Notes: generated from the sequence alone by a model not told the origin. Shown: positions 27,886 to 37,481, counted from the stretch's first letter. The stretch is 64,000 nucleotides of DNA from Actinomadura hibisca NBRC 15177 (GCF_001552635.1 NZ_BCRO01000049.1:1-64000); one strand, 5' to 3'. Program-made: numbers and translations.

Positions 27886-30800
27886 CTACTGCAGGCGCAA
27901 GGCCTTCAGGTCGTCCACCCACACCGTGAGGGGGGCGTTGGTCGCGTTGGAGGCGACGTAGGTGCGCAGGCCGATCGCGCCCGCCTTCTGCAACGCGGCG
28001 GTGGAGTCGGTGGTGCTGATCTGCCAGCCCGGCTCGGCCGAACCGTTGTTGGGCCACACCTTGGCCTTGAGCGCGCTCGGCGACCCGCTGGCCTCCATGC
28101 GCATCCACATGCCCGCGCCCGCCTTGTAGGTCACGCCGGGCAGCACCTTCTCGGTGCCGAGCATGGTCTCCTTGCCGGCCGCGTCGGTGCGGCTGAACTG
28201 GAGGCCGACGCCGCCGGTGGGCAGGAACCGGGCGCGCGCCCGGTACTCGCCCGCGCCGGGGACCTTGCGGCCGACCAGCCAGATCGCGACGCCGTTGCCG
28301 GTGGTGAGCTTGTTGACCGCGACCTTCACCTTCACGTCGCTGTAGCCCGACGACACGGCGTTCAGCGAGGCCGCCGCCGTGGTGCCCTTGGCGCTGTGCA
28401 GGATCGAGGCGTTGGAGCCGCCGACCGCCAGCGCCTGGCCGGTGCCCAGCGGGGTCCACGCGCCGCCGGTGTCGGCGCTGCCCCAGCCGCCGGTGACCTT
28501 GCGGGTGAAGGTGTCGGCCGCCAGGTTCTGCGTCCGGACCGTGACGACCTTGGTGGTCTCGGCCGCCGCGCCGGTGTTGTCGGTGACCGTCAGCTTGACC
28601 GTCTGGTTCCCGGCCGCCGCGTAGGTGTGCGACGGCTTGGCGCCGGTGCCGGTCTTGCCGTCGCCGAAGTCCCACGCGTAGGCGGCGACGGAGCCGTCGG
28701 GGTCGGCCGACGCCGAGGCGTCGAAGGTGCACGCCTCCCAGGTGCAGGACGCCTCGAAGGCGGCCGTGGGCGGCTGGTTGGGGGTGGTCGCCCCGGTGCC
28801 GACGCCGTGGTGGCGCGCCACCTCGGTGCCCGACAGCGCCTTCGGGTAGACCGCGACCTCGTCCAGGGCGCCGTTCAGGTTGTCGCTGCCGGGACGGTCC
28901 GGCCAGCCGCCGAGGTTGTCGCCGCCGACGCGCCAGAAGCCCGGGTAGACCTGGCCGCCCTTGACGTCGGCGTCGGCGGCGGCCTGCTTGCCGTCGACGT
29001 ACAACTTCATCCCGGCCTCGCCGCTGAGGGTGCCGACCACGTGGTGCCACTGGCCGTCGTTCAGCCCGGCGTCGCTGCGGACGGTCTTGGTGGCGCCCGG
29101 GTAGACGCCGAACACCGCGCGGCCGTCGTTGGTCAGGTAGAGCTGGCGGTCGTAGGAGGTGCTGGCGCCGGTGTTCCGGTTGCCGTAACCGATGATCTTG
29201 CCGCCGGACTTGCTGGTGGTCTTCACCCACGCCTCGACGCTGAAGTCGCGCGGGGTGCTGGCGGCGGCGCTGGAGGCGGTGCCCTCGGCGGTGCCGTCGA
29301 AGGCGGTGGCCTGGTCGGTGTCGCCCTTGATCGCGCCGGTCTGGCCGCGGGCCGCGCCGGAGGCCAGGGTCAGGTCGTTGGAGCCGGCGTAGTCGTAGGA
29401 GGCGGTGCCGCCGTCCTCGCCGAGCCGCCACAGGTGGTCGGCGCCGTCACCGTTGACCTCGTTCACGTAGGGGCCGGTGGTGCCGGCGCCCGCCGTGGCG
29501 GAGTCGGAGGCGGCGCTGGTGACCGTGTTCCCGGCGGCGTCCTTGGCCCGCACCTTGTAGGTGTGGGCGACGCCGGGCTGGGCGGTGCGGTCGAAGAACG
29601 CCAGGTTCGAGTGCTCCCAGAAGGTGGACCTGCGCTCGACCACGCCGACCGGGGTGGTGCCGTTGTCGCGCAGCACCTCGTAGGTGAGGGCGTGGTTGTC
29701 CATGTCCCAGGTGGTGCGCCAGCCGACCCGGACGCCGCCGGGCAGGCTCCGCGCGGTGGGCGCGGTCAGCTCGGCGGCCTCGGGCCCGGTCTTGTTGGGC
29801 GCCCGGTTCTTCAGCGCGAACCGGACCAGGCCCTGCTGGGCCTTGCCGTTGACGCGCGGGAACTCGCCGCCCATCGCGACGTAGTCGCTGTTGCCCGTGA
29901 CGGCCCAGGCCGCCTGGTTCTGCTTGGTGAACGAGCCCATCGCCAGGGTCGGGTACCAGTGCAGCAGGCTCGGGATCGGCTGCTTGTTGTAGTTGCTGCC
30001 CGCTCCCGGAGGCGCCTGGTCGGTGCCGGTGGGGTAGCTGGTCTCGGCCAGCGCGCGGTGCCAGGTCTGCGGTTTGGTCTCCGGGAAGGCGCCCAGCGAA
30101 GCGCAGTCGTGGGCGTGCGAGACGCTGTAGACCGACTTGCCCTGGGCGAAGATGCCGTAGGTCGCGCCGTAGCAGTTGTCCAGCCACACCAGGTCGCCGT
30201 TGTCGGCCTTGGCCGCGAACCGGCCGTCGAACCAGTGGCCGCCCTCACCGTCGGCGGAGGCGAACACCGTGTCGCCCTGGATGAACAGGTCGGTGACGTA
30301 CGACAGGTTCATCTTGGCGGACTCGCGGGTGGGGATGGGCTTGCTCGTCCACAGCCGGGCCGCGCCGGTGGCGGCGTCGACCGCGCCGATGCCGACCTGC
30401 TGCGCGCCGTTGAGGTTCTGGAACTTGCCGCCGACCAGGACGCGCTCGTCGCCGGGGGCGATGGCCAGCGCCATCACCTCGTCGTCGACGACGGGCTTCC
30501 AGGTGTCGACGTTGGCGCCGTCGGCGGCCTTCACCGCCGCCAGCCGCTGCCGCGACTTGCCGTTGACGTTGAAGAAGTTGCCGCCCAGGTAGACCGTGGA
30601 GTTGGTCGCGGCGATGCCGCGGACCTTGGCCGAGACGGCGGGCTTGAAGCCGGCGACCAGGGCGCCGGTGGCGGTGTCGAACGCGGCGATGCGCTGGCGG
30701 GCCTGGCCGTCCACGGTGGTGAACTCGCCGCCCACGTACACGCGCTTGCCGTCCGGCGAGGCCACGACGCGCAGGCCCTGGCCGTCGAGGCTGTGGTTGA

Positions 30801-31137
30801 ACGAGGTGACCAGCTCGCCGGTGGTGATGTCGAAGGCCAGCAGGTTCTTGCGCGCCACCTCGCGCGCGTCGCCCGCCTTGGCGCCCGGCGGCCGCGCCTT
30901 GGTGAAGTTGCCCGTCGCGTAGACGGTGCTGCCGACAGTGGTCATGCTCCACACCACGCCGTCGACCTGCCAGGTCGGCAGCGGGTCGGCGCTGACGGTG
31001 GGCGGCGTGCCCTCCGGCGGGTCGGTGTCGGCTCCCGCGGGGGCGATCGGCGGAACGGTCGCACCGAGCAGCAGGGTGGTCAGAGCGGTACCGGCGGCGA
31101 CGGCGATCCGCCGGCGCGCTTGAGAAAGGACTCTCAC
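27886..31137 (-). CDS. large secreted multidomain protein: beta-propeller, FN3, LamG, PKD
   Basis: 1083 residues from a GTG (AAGGGAA upstream). Signal peptide: Arg-rich start, core TALTTLLLGATVPPI. Then a propeller (about 45-440) nearly matching the short paralogue, an FN3-like domain (WDMDNHALTYEVLRDNGTTP), a LamG/concanavalin-like domain (DFSVEAWVKTTSKSGGKIIG; LYVDGKQAAADADV, about 560-760), a PKD domain (NQPPTAAFEASC; YAWDFGDGKTGTG, about 785-870) and a C-terminal jelly-roll-like domain. These are carbohydrate- and protein-binding surface modules. It is likely a wall-exposed protein interacting with the exported glycan. No anchor motif seen. Confidence 0.85.
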   Translation of the reverse strand: MRVLSQARRRIAVAAGTALTTLLLGATVPPIAPAGADTDPPEGTPPTVSADPLPTWQVDGVVWSMTTVGSTVYATGNFTKARPPGAKAGDAREVARKNLLAFDITTGELVTSFNHSLDGQGLRVVASPDGKRVYVGGEFTTVDGQARQRIAAFDTATGALVAGFKPAVSAKVRGIAATNSTVYLGGNFFNVNGKSRQRLAAVKAADGANVDTWKPVVDDEVMALAIAPGDERVLVGGKFQNLNGAQQVGIGAVDAATGAARLWTSKPIPTRESAKMNLSYVTDLFIQGDTVFASADGEGGHWFDGRFAAKADNGDLVWLDNCYGATYGIFAQGKSVYSVSHAHDCASLGAFPETKPQTWHRALAETSYPTGTDQAPPGAGSNYNKQPIPSLLHWYPTLAMGSFTKQNQAAWAVTGNSDYVAMGGEFPRVNGKAQQGLVRFALKNRAPNKTGPEAAELTAPTARSLPGGVRVGWRTTWDMDNHALTYEVLRDNGTTPVGVVERRSTFWEHSNLAFFDRTAQPGVAHTYKVRAKDAAGNTVTSAASDSATAGAGTTGPYVNEVNGDGADHLWRLGEDGGTASYDYAGSNDLTLASGAARGQTGAIKGDTDQATAFDGTAEGTASSAAASTPRDFSVEAWVKTTSKSGGKIIGYGNRNTGASTSYDRQLYLTNDGRAVFGVYPGATKTVRSDAGLNDGQWHHVVGTLSGEAGMKLYVDGKQAAADADVKGGQVYPGFWRVGGDNLGGWPDRPGSDNLNGALDEVAVYPKALSGTEVARHHGVGTGATTPNQPPTAAFEASCTWEACTFDASASADPDGSVAAYAWDFGDGKTGTGAKPSHTYAAAGNQTVKLTVTDNTGAAAETTKVVTVRTQNLAADTFTRKVTGGWGSADTGGAWTPLGTGQALAVGGSNASILHSAKGTTAAASLNAVSSGYSDVKVKVAVNKLTTGNGVAIWLVGRKVPGAGEYRARARFLPTGGVGLQFSRTDAAGKETMLGTEKVLPGVTYKAGAGMWMRMEASGSPSALKAKVWPNNGSAEPGWQISTTDSTAALQKAGAIGLRTYVASNATNAPLTVWVDDLKALRLQ

Positions 31138-31434
31138 AGGTTGAAGTTCCCTTTGGCGCTCAAATCCCGGCGTTCACTTTGTCACCGAGGCAAAGGAAGG
31201 TTAACCGATCCTTGACCCTGCCGACCGGCAAAGCCGGACCCTCACCGCCAACCCGCCGCCCATCACCGCCATCACCGCTCATCGCCGCTCATCACCGCCA
31301 TCGCGTCCTTCAGGCCCTTCACGGCATTCACGGACCGTCCGCCCATCCCGGCTGTCTACACTGGCAACACTCCAGCTCGCCCGGCCCCGCCACCGGCGTC
31401 CCTGGCCCCCTGCGTCGATCGAGGAGAAGCCGTC
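31138..31434. other. 297-bp divergent intergenic region with short repeats
   Basis: Separates the large propeller gene from the lipoprotein gene. Near 31140-31210 it is relatively AT-rich and probably holds the leftward promoter. At 31261-31303 four or five copies of a 9-10 base unit (atcaccgcc/atcaccgctc) occur in tandem. No small ORF with a convincing binding site was seen. Confidence 0.5.
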
Positions 31435-32022
31435 ATGCCCCACCCGGGAACGCGCCCGCCCCGGCACCTGGCGGTGACCGGCGCGGCACTGGCCCTCGTG
31501 CTGGCCCTCACCGGCTGCTCCGGCGAGAAGAAGAAGGCCGAGGACAAGCCCGGCCCGCCGCCCCCGGCGCCCAGCGCGCCGCCCGAGGCCGCCGCGACCG
31601 ACGTGCCCGGCTCCACGGCGCTGAAGTCCTCGACCGGGCTGCGCAAGCCGGTCACCTACCCCGACAAGATCAGCGTGGCGGTGGCGGGCGTCCGCTCGGT
31701 GCGCAACAAGGCCAAGGGGCCCGGCGAGATCACCGGCAAGTCGCTGACGATCTTCACGCTGCGCTTCACCAACGGCTCGGGCGCGCCGCTGGACCTCAAC
31801 CAGGTGCGGGTGGTCGCGCGGTACGGCGCCAAGAAGGCGCAGGCCAGCCCGACCTCCTACGGTAATCTGAACGACTTCTACGGCACCGTCGAGCCGGGCA
31901 AGAGCAGGTCGGCGTCCTACGCGTTCGACCTGCCCAGCGCCGGTTACAAGCAGGTCGTCCTGGGCGTCCGGTTCTCCGCCAAGCACCACACGGCCGTCTT
32001 CGCCGGGGCGGTCCAGCGCTAG
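31435..32022 (+). CDS. secreted lipoprotein with Ig-like domain
   Basis: 195 residues. Signal peptide with lipobox LTGC (Cys near residue 28), a Pro/Ala linker (PGPPPPAPSAPPEAAATD), then a beta-rich domain (residues about 70-195) with SLTIFTLRFTNGSGAPLDL and YGTVEPGKSRSASYAFDLP, the look of DUF4352/TelA-like immunoglobulin folds that cap surface or binding proteins. Lipid-anchored on the outer face of the membrane. Function unknown; it lies between a secreted propeller and a beta-helix protein of the same locus. Confidence 0.78.
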   Translation: MPHPGTRPPRHLAVTGAALALVLALTGCSGEKKKAEDKPGPPPPAPSAPPEAAATDVPGSTALKSSTGLRKPVTYPDKISVAVAGVRSVRNKAKGPGEITGKSLTIFTLRFTNGSGAPLDLNQVRVVARYGAKKAQASPTSYGNLNDFYGTVEPGKSRSASYAFDLPSAGYKQVVLGVRFSAKHHTAVFAGAVQR

Positions 32023-32125
32023 ACCGGTCCGGGTGCGGCCAGAGCAGGCCGGTGACCCGAGTGGCCGGACGGGCCTGAGATGGGTACGTTCTTGGTTGAG
32101 CGTCCCCAGGGCGAAGGGTCACGTC

Positions 32126-34006
32126 ATGTCTCGCAACACGCACCGCGCGATGGTCGTCAGGGTCTTCGCCCTTCCCGTGGTCGCGGGAGTCGGCGTCCTC
32201 GGCCTGCAACTCCCCCACGAACCGGGGCGGCCGCCCGCCGCCGTCGCGCCGCAGGGCCCGCCCGGCGCGGCCACCGTGGGGACCGCGCGCTACCCCGTGC
32301 CCGACGACGCGGTCGTGGTGTCCCCGTCCGGCGACGACGGCGCGGACGGCACGCTCGACGAGCCGCTGCGCACCGTCGGCCGGGCCATTGCCAAGGCCCG
32401 CTCCAACGCCACGATCGTGCTGCGCGGCGGCGTCTACCACGAGACCGTGACCGTCCCCGGCGGCAAGAGGCTGACGATCCAGGCCCACCCCGGCGAGGCC
32501 GTCTGGTTCGACGGCAGCTCCCCGGTGACGCGGTGGGCGGCGCGCGACGGCCGGTGGGTCAGCGACGGCTGGACGGCCCGCTTCGACGCCAGCCCCACCT
32601 ACACCGCCGGCGCGAAGGCGAGCGCCGACGACGACTTCCGGTTCGTCTCGCCCCAGTACCCGATGGCCGCCCACCCCGACCAGGTGTGGGTGGACGGCGT
32701 CGCCCAGCGGCAGGTCGGCTCGCGCGACCAGGTCGGGCACGGCGCGTTCTACGTGGACGAGGGCGCGCGGCAGCTGGTGCTGGGCGACGACCCCACCGGC
32801 AAGGACGTGCGGGCCAGCACGCTCAGCGAGGCGATCACCGTGCGCGGCGCGGGCTCGACGCTGCGCGGCCTGGGCGTGCGCCGGTACGCCACCAGCCTGC
32901 CGCAGATGGGCAGCGTCAAGATCGCCGCACCCGGCGTGACGGTGGAGCACGTGGCGATCACCGACTCGGCCACCACCGGGCTGAGCGTGCTGGCCGCCGG
33001 GGCCCGAATCCGGCACGTCACCACCGCGCGCGCCGGGATGCTCGGCATCCACGGCAACCACGCCGACGACCTGCGCGTCGAGCACTCCCGCAGCGCCCGC
33101 AACAACCTCGAACGCTTCAAGTACGCCCCGGTGTCGGGCGGCATCAAGATCACCCGGTCCCGGAAGGTCGCGGTCACCAACACCGTCGCCGCCGACAACC
33201 TGGGCAAGGGCGTCTGGATGGACGAGTCGGTCTACGACATCACGCTGACCGCCGACCGGATCGTCCGCAACGCCGACCACGGCGTCTCGCTGGAGCTCAG
33301 CGCCAAGGCGCTGGTGGCCGGCAACGTCATCCGCGGCAACGGCGGCGACGGACTGCGCCTCAACGGCACCTCCGACGCCCAGATCTGGAACAACACCCTG
33401 GCCAAGAACGGCCGCACCCTCCACCTGGTCCAGGACTCCCGCGACCCGCGCAACCCGGCCACGCCCGGCCGCGACCCGCGGCGCAAGACCCCCGACCCGG
33501 CGATGACCTGGCAGATCGGCAAGACCACGATCAGCAACAACGTGCTGGCCGACGCCCGCGAGGGCACGCCCTGCCTGCTGTGCGTGGAGGACCACACGCA
33601 CCGGCGCAGCGCCGCGCAGATGGACATCACCGCCAACGGCAACCTCTACGTCCGGCCCGACTCGACCTCCCCGCGCACCCTGGTCGTGTGGTCGAGGGGC
33701 GCGGGCGACCCCGCGACCTTCCCCGACCTCGGCGAGTTCCGGTCGGCCACCGGGCAGGAGGGGGCCGGGCAGGCGCGCGACGCCCGGCACGCGGCCGGGG
33801 CCGACGGCGCCCTCGACCGCGTGGTGCTGGCGGAGGCGCAGAGCGCGGCCCGCCCGCTGCCCGCCTGGATCGCCGAGGTGCTCGGCAAGCCCGTCGACAG
33901 CCGGCACATGGGCGCCTGGGGCCCCATGACGCTGCCCGAGCAGCCGCAGCCCGCCCCCTCGCCCTCCCCCGCCGCCACGCCCTCGGCGCCCGCCCACCGG
34001 CCCTAG
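32126..34006 (+). CDS. secreted right-handed parallel beta-helix protein
   Basis: 626 residues from the ATG at 32126 with AAGGG upstream; a longer in-frame start at 32033 lacks a site. Signal-anchor or signal peptide (VVRVFALPVVAGVGVLGLQL), then a DUF1565-type start (VVVSPSGDDGADGTLDEPLR) and many beta-helix rungs such as ADHGVSLELSAKALVAGNVI and GDGLRLNGTSDAQIWNNTL. A Pro/Ser-rich tail ends the protein. Pectate-lyase-like folds often bind, cleave or epimerise polysaccharides, so it may modify the exported polymer; catalytic residues could not be assigned. Confidence 0.82.
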   Translation: MSRNTHRAMVVRVFALPVVAGVGVLGLQLPHEPGRPPAAVAPQGPPGAATVGTARYPVPDDAVVVSPSGDDGADGTLDEPLRTVGRAIAKARSNATIVLRGGVYHETVTVPGGKRLTIQAHPGEAVWFDGSSPVTRWAARDGRWVSDGWTARFDASPTYTAGAKASADDDFRFVSPQYPMAAHPDQVWVDGVAQRQVGSRDQVGHGAFYVDEGARQLVLGDDPTGKDVRASTLSEAITVRGAGSTLRGLGVRRYATSLPQMGSVKIAAPGVTVEHVAITDSATTGLSVLAAGARIRHVTTARAGMLGIHGNHADDLRVEHSRSARNNLERFKYAPVSGGIKITRSRKVAVTNTVAADNLGKGVWMDESVYDITLTADRIVRNADHGVSLELSAKALVAGNVIRGNGGDGLRLNGTSDAQIWNNTLAKNGRTLHLVQDSRDPRNPATPGRDPRRKTPDPAMTWQIGKTTISNNVLADAREGTPCLLCVEDHTHRRSAAQMDITANGNLYVRPDSTSPRTLVVWSRGAGDPATFPDLGEFRSATGQEGAGQARDARHAAGADGALDRVVLAEAQSAARPLPAWIAEVLGKPVDSRHMGAWGPMTLPEQPQPAPSPSPAATPSAPAHRP

Positions 34007-34074
34007 GGACGGCCGGGGCTCGGGCGCTGGCGCTTGCTCAGGCTGCTCAGGCGCTGCTCAGGGCCGTGCGCCGC

Positions 34075-34983
34075 TCAGGGCCGTGTCCAGGGGAAGGTGC
34101 GGCCGAGCAGCCGCTCCAGGTCGTCCTGGAACGGCGCGTAGTGCTCGGCCAGCCTCCGCCGGGTCGTCGGGGCCAGCTCCTGGCTCGGCGCGGCGTTCCA
34201 CACCCGGCGGGCCGAGGCGGGCAGCGGCGCGGGCGGCAGGCCGAGGAACGCCGCGACCTCGTCGCAGGCCGCCTGCGGGTCGGCGTAGAACTCCTCGGCG
34301 GCCAGCACGTGCGTCCGCTCCACTGGGAAGTGCTCCAGCCAGCGCCGCAGGTGCGGGGCGTACTCGCCCTGCGCCCGGTAGGACAGCTGCTCGTGGGCGT
34401 AGCTGCGGTACCCCGGCCGCGAGACGATCAGCTCGCGCTCGCCCGCCAGCCGCTCGTCCTCGGCCGCCAGGGCGTCCTCGAAGGTCTCCAGCGGCTCGGC
34501 GTGCTGCCTGCGGCGCTCCCGGTAGTGGGAGAAGGCCCGCTCCACCGGGTCGCGCAGGATCAGCAGGATGCGGGCGTTCGGGACGTCCCGCCCGGCCCGC
34601 CCCGCCGCCAGCGGGTGGAACAGGTAGTACGGCGACCCCTCCCCCACAGCGACGGGCCCGCCCAGCCTCCGTTGGGCCGCGCGGCGGGCGGCGGCGGTCG
34701 GGAAGTGCGAGCGGTACCAGGCCGCGCCCCGGTCGTAGTGGGAGTCGAAGTAGTGCACGCCCTTGGTGTCGTTGGCCTTGGGCAGCCACCGCGCCCTGGG
34801 GAACAGCGGCAGCACCGCCGGATGCGCCAGCAGCGTGTAGTACAGCGACGTCGAGCCGCCGCGCTTGGCCCCGATGAGCAGGAAGTCCGGGCCGGGCCGG
34901 AACCCCGCCGTCGCCGTCCCGTAGCGGCGCACCGCCGCGCGGCCCGCCGTGATCAACGTGCGGGGCGGCATCCCTCGATTCAT
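34075..34983 (-). CDS. carbohydrate sulfotransferase (PAPS-dependent)
   Basis: 302 residues. The 5'-phosphosulfate-binding loop is IGAKRGGSTSLYYTLLAHP (residues about 37-55) and the 3'-phosphate-binding motif is LLILRDPVERAFSHY near 150. Other family marks are KGVHYFDSHYDRGAAWYRSHF and GEGSPYYLFHP, as in heparan-sulfate/NodH-like sulfotransferases. It would move sulfate from PAPS to a sugar hydroxyl or amine. No signal peptide, so it is probably cytosolic or membrane-associated, acting on a lipid-linked intermediate before export. PAPS can be supplied by CysDN and the APS kinase of this same locus. Confidence 0.93.
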   Translation of the reverse strand: MNRGMPPRTLITAGRAAVRRYGTATAGFRPGPDFLLIGAKRGGSTSLYYTLLAHPAVLPLFPRARWLPKANDTKGVHYFDSHYDRGAAWYRSHFPTAAARRAAQRRLGGPVAVGEGSPYYLFHPLAAGRAGRDVPNARILLILRDPVERAFSHYRERRRQHAEPLETFEDALAAEDERLAGERELIVSRPGYRSYAHEQLSYRAQGEYAPHLRRWLEHFPVERTHVLAAEEFYADPQAACDEVAAFLGLPPAPLPASARRVWNAAPSQELAPTTRRRLAEHYAPFQDDLERLLGRTFPWTRP

Positions 34984-35051
34984 CCGTGACAGCGTAGGTT
35001 CCCCCCAAGGTCCGTATCCTGTGTTCCGTTCTTCCCAGCACAGGAGCCCCC

Positions 35052-36401
35052 ATGACCTCCACGGGCATGTTCCCCCGCCCGGTCCTGTTCCCCCGGCGGC
35101 GCCCGCCCGCGCCCTCGGCCGGCTGGTGGGCCTACGTGCTGCCGCTCGCCCTCATGCTGGCCAGCGACTACAAGCTGCGCAGCCGGGACGTGGACCAGAC
35201 CGTCGGCGGCAGCGCCGACCTGACCGTGCTGGTGGAGATCGCCGTCTACGGCGCGGCGGCGCTGTACCTGGTGCACCGGTTCGGGCTGCGGCCCCCCACC
35301 CGCAAGATCACCGGGCTGCTCACGGCCGCCTGGGCGTTCGCCGGGTACGTGGCGATGTCGGCGGCCTGGTCGCCGTTCAAGGCGCTCGGCCTGGTCCGCG
35401 GCGCGCAACTGCTGGTCACCATGCTGGTGATGCACATGGTGGCGACGCGCGCCACGCCCGCCGACCTGCGGCGGCTCGCGCACGCCTTCATCGGGGTCGT
35501 GGTGGTCTCGGTCGCGATCGGCGTCGCCCACCCGTTCCCGCGCACCCACCGCACCGAGGACCGGTTCAACTGGCTGTTCGTGCACCCGGTCATCGCCGGC
35601 GTCTACCTCGGCGTCGCGGTGCTGCTGACGGTGGGCTTCCTGATCCGCCAGGCCGACCGCGACCACCGGCTGTGGCATCCGGGCGTCTACGCGGGCGTGC
35701 TGCTGCTGCTGACCGGGGCGCTGGTGGCGACCGGCACCCGCGGCGCGGCCCTGGGCTGCGCGGCCGGGCTGTTCGTGCTGCTGGCCACCGCGCGCGGCCC
35801 GCGCGGCCGGGTCGACGTGGCGGTGCTCGGCGCGGCCGTGGCGGCGCTGGGCGCCCTGGCGTTCTCCGACAAGATCATGGCGTTCGTGGCGCGCGGCGAG
35901 TCCGCCGAGAAGCTCGCCTCGCTCAACTCCCGCACCGACCTGTGGACGCTGGCGATGCGGGCCTACGCGGAGGAACCGATCTTCGGCCGGGGGCTGGGGG
36001 CCTCGCGCGGGCTGTTCCTGGAGGACATCGGCCTCGGCGGCGGCCACAACGCGTTCATCAACGCCCTGGTGGACAACGGCACGGTCGGCGCGGCCGCGTT
36101 CGCCGCGCTGCTGCTGACCCTGGGGTTCGTGCTCCTGCTGCTGACCCGGCACCGGGCGTTGCGGCCCGACGCCGGGATGTTGCTGGGCCTGCTCGGCTTC
36201 TTCCTGGTGGACAGCATCACCACCGAGGGCCTGGCCGCCCCCGCCAACGTGTCGGGGATCTGGCTGCTGGTCCTGGTGGCCTGGACCGAGACGTTGCGCC
36301 GCCAGGGCGCCGCGCCGCCCGACCTGTACGGCGCGTCGGCCGTCCCGTCAGCCGTCCCGGCGGCGGCCCCGCAGGTAGAAGCCGCCGCCCAGCAGCCCTA
36401 G
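35052..36401 (+). CDS. Wzy-like O-antigen polymerase/ligase family protein
   Basis: 449 residues, about 11-12 membrane helices, AGGAG before the ATG. The Wzy_C region has LNSRTDLWTLAMRAYAEEP and GGGHNAFINALVDNGTVG, the conserved R and H of the extracytoplasmic loop in O-antigen polymerases and ligases. It would polymerise repeat units on the outer face after flipping. The 3' end overlaps tail-to-tail by 54 bases with the next, leftward gene. Confidence 0.9.
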   Translation: MTSTGMFPRPVLFPRRRPPAPSAGWWAYVLPLALMLASDYKLRSRDVDQTVGGSADLTVLVEIAVYGAAALYLVHRFGLRPPTRKITGLLTAAWAFAGYVAMSAAWSPFKALGLVRGAQLLVTMLVMHMVATRATPADLRRLAHAFIGVVVVSVAIGVAHPFPRTHRTEDRFNWLFVHPVIAGVYLGVAVLLTVGFLIRQADRDHRLWHPGVYAGVLLLLTGALVATGTRGAALGCAAGLFVLLATARGPRGRVDVAVLGAAVAALGALAFSDKIMAFVARGESAEKLASLNSRTDLWTLAMRAYAEEPIFGRGLGASRGLFLEDIGLGGGHNAFINALVDNGTVGAAAFAALLLTLGFVLLLLTRHRALRPDAGMLLGLLGFFLVDSITTEGLAAPANVSGIWLLVLVAWTETLRRQGAAPPDLYGASAVPSAVPAAAPQVEAAAQQP

Positions 36402-37436
36402 CAGCCCGAGGCCCGCCAGCGCGCCGGTGCCGATCAGGCCGCCGGGCAGGCCGTCGCCGACCGGGTAGGACACCGGGCGGCTGCGCTCGGTCAGCGCTAC
36501 CGTCGAACTCGGCCGCGGCCTGCCCGCCTTCGCCCCGGCGGGCAGCGCGACCGCCCGGAACATGGGCCGGGCGCCCGTGTCGGCCAGCAGCGCCCGCCGC
36601 CCGTCGGCCGAGACGCCGAACGCCGGGCCCGGGTTCGCGGCCCCGGCGGCGGCGCCCGCGGCGTCGAGCCGGATCACGTGCGTGACCTGCTCGCGGACGC
36701 CGCTCAGCACCCGGAGCGCGTCCGGGGCGCGCAGCACGACGCGCCCGTCCCGGGTGAACGCGCCGCCGCGCACCGCGAACGGCAGCCGCCGGATGCGGGT
36801 CAGCACGTTGTCCAGCCCCGGGTTCAGCACGGCGGGCAGCGCGTACACCGCCGCCGACGTGCTGGCCCGGGTGACGATGTAGAGCCGGCCCTCGCGCTGG
36901 TCGGCCATCAGCGTCCCGGCCTCGTGCGGGCCGTCGGGGAAGCCGACCTTGAAGGGCTGGGCGGCCAGCCTGCCGTCGGCGGGCCGCGCGGGCTCGGGGA
37001 TGCGGTACAGGCTGAGGACGCCGCGCCCGGAGCGCGCCTCGGCCAGGTCGGCGAGGACCAGCGTGCCCGCCCCGTTCTCGCCCTTGACGATCGTCAGGGC
37101 GTCCCAGCGGCGGGCCCCGGTCACGGTGTAGGTCGCCCGGACGCGCCCGTCCGCGCCGAGCGCGACCAGCCGGGGGCGGGCGGAGCGGCCGTCGAACGAC
37201 CACCAGACGGACGGGTCGGCGACACCGTGCACCAGCGCGCGGGGCTGGGGCAGGCGCGCGTCGGCGCGGAACGCCGGCTGGGGGGCGGGCGAGGTCGTGA
37301 CGGCCGGCCGGGGCGTCGGGGCGGACGCGGTGGTGGACACGGCGGCGTGCGCGGGCAGGGTGGGCATGACGGTCAGCGCCGCGATGGCCAGGGTGGTGAC
37401 CGCGGGGTGCCACGGTCGGTCATGGACGACTTTCAC
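36348..37436 (-). CDS. secreted protein with C-terminal membrane anchor
   Basis: 362 residues from a GTG at 37436, chosen because GAGGGGGG lies 8 bases upstream; longer frames lack a site. Signal peptide ends PAHA, then a Thr/Pro/Ala-rich stalk, a beta-rich body (RYTVTGARRWDALTIVKGEN-like strands, possibly a propeller), and a C-terminal helix with basic stop-transfer end (GLLGLLGGGFYLRGRRRDG). Type I membrane topology is likely. There is no LPxTG sortase motif. Function unknown. Confidence 0.72.
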   Translation of the reverse strand: MKVVHDRPWHPAVTTLAIAALTVMPTLPAHAAVSTTASAPTPRPAVTTSPAPQPAFRADARLPQPRALVHGVADPSVWWSFDGRSARPRLVALGADGRVRATYTVTGARRWDALTIVKGENGAGTLVLADLAEARSGRGVLSLYRIPEPARPADGRLAAQPFKVGFPDGPHEAGTLMADQREGRLYIVTRASTSAAVYALPAVLNPGLDNVLTRIRRLPFAVRGGAFTRDGRVVLRAPDALRVLSGVREQVTHVIRLDAAGAAAGAANPGPAFGVSADGRRALLADTGARPMFRAVALPAGAKAGRPRPSSTVALTERSRPVSYPVGDGLPGGLIGTGALAGLGLLGLLGGGFYLRGRRRDG

Positions 37437-37481
37437 AGCGTTATCCCCCCTCTTCAGTGAAGCTGTGGCATTCTTGCGCAT

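Noticed and set aside
36348..37436. Sortase-anchored (LPxTG) protein
   Set aside because: The C-terminus has a hydrophobic helix and RGRRR tail, but no LPxTG-like motif precedes it, so a plain membrane anchor is the better call.
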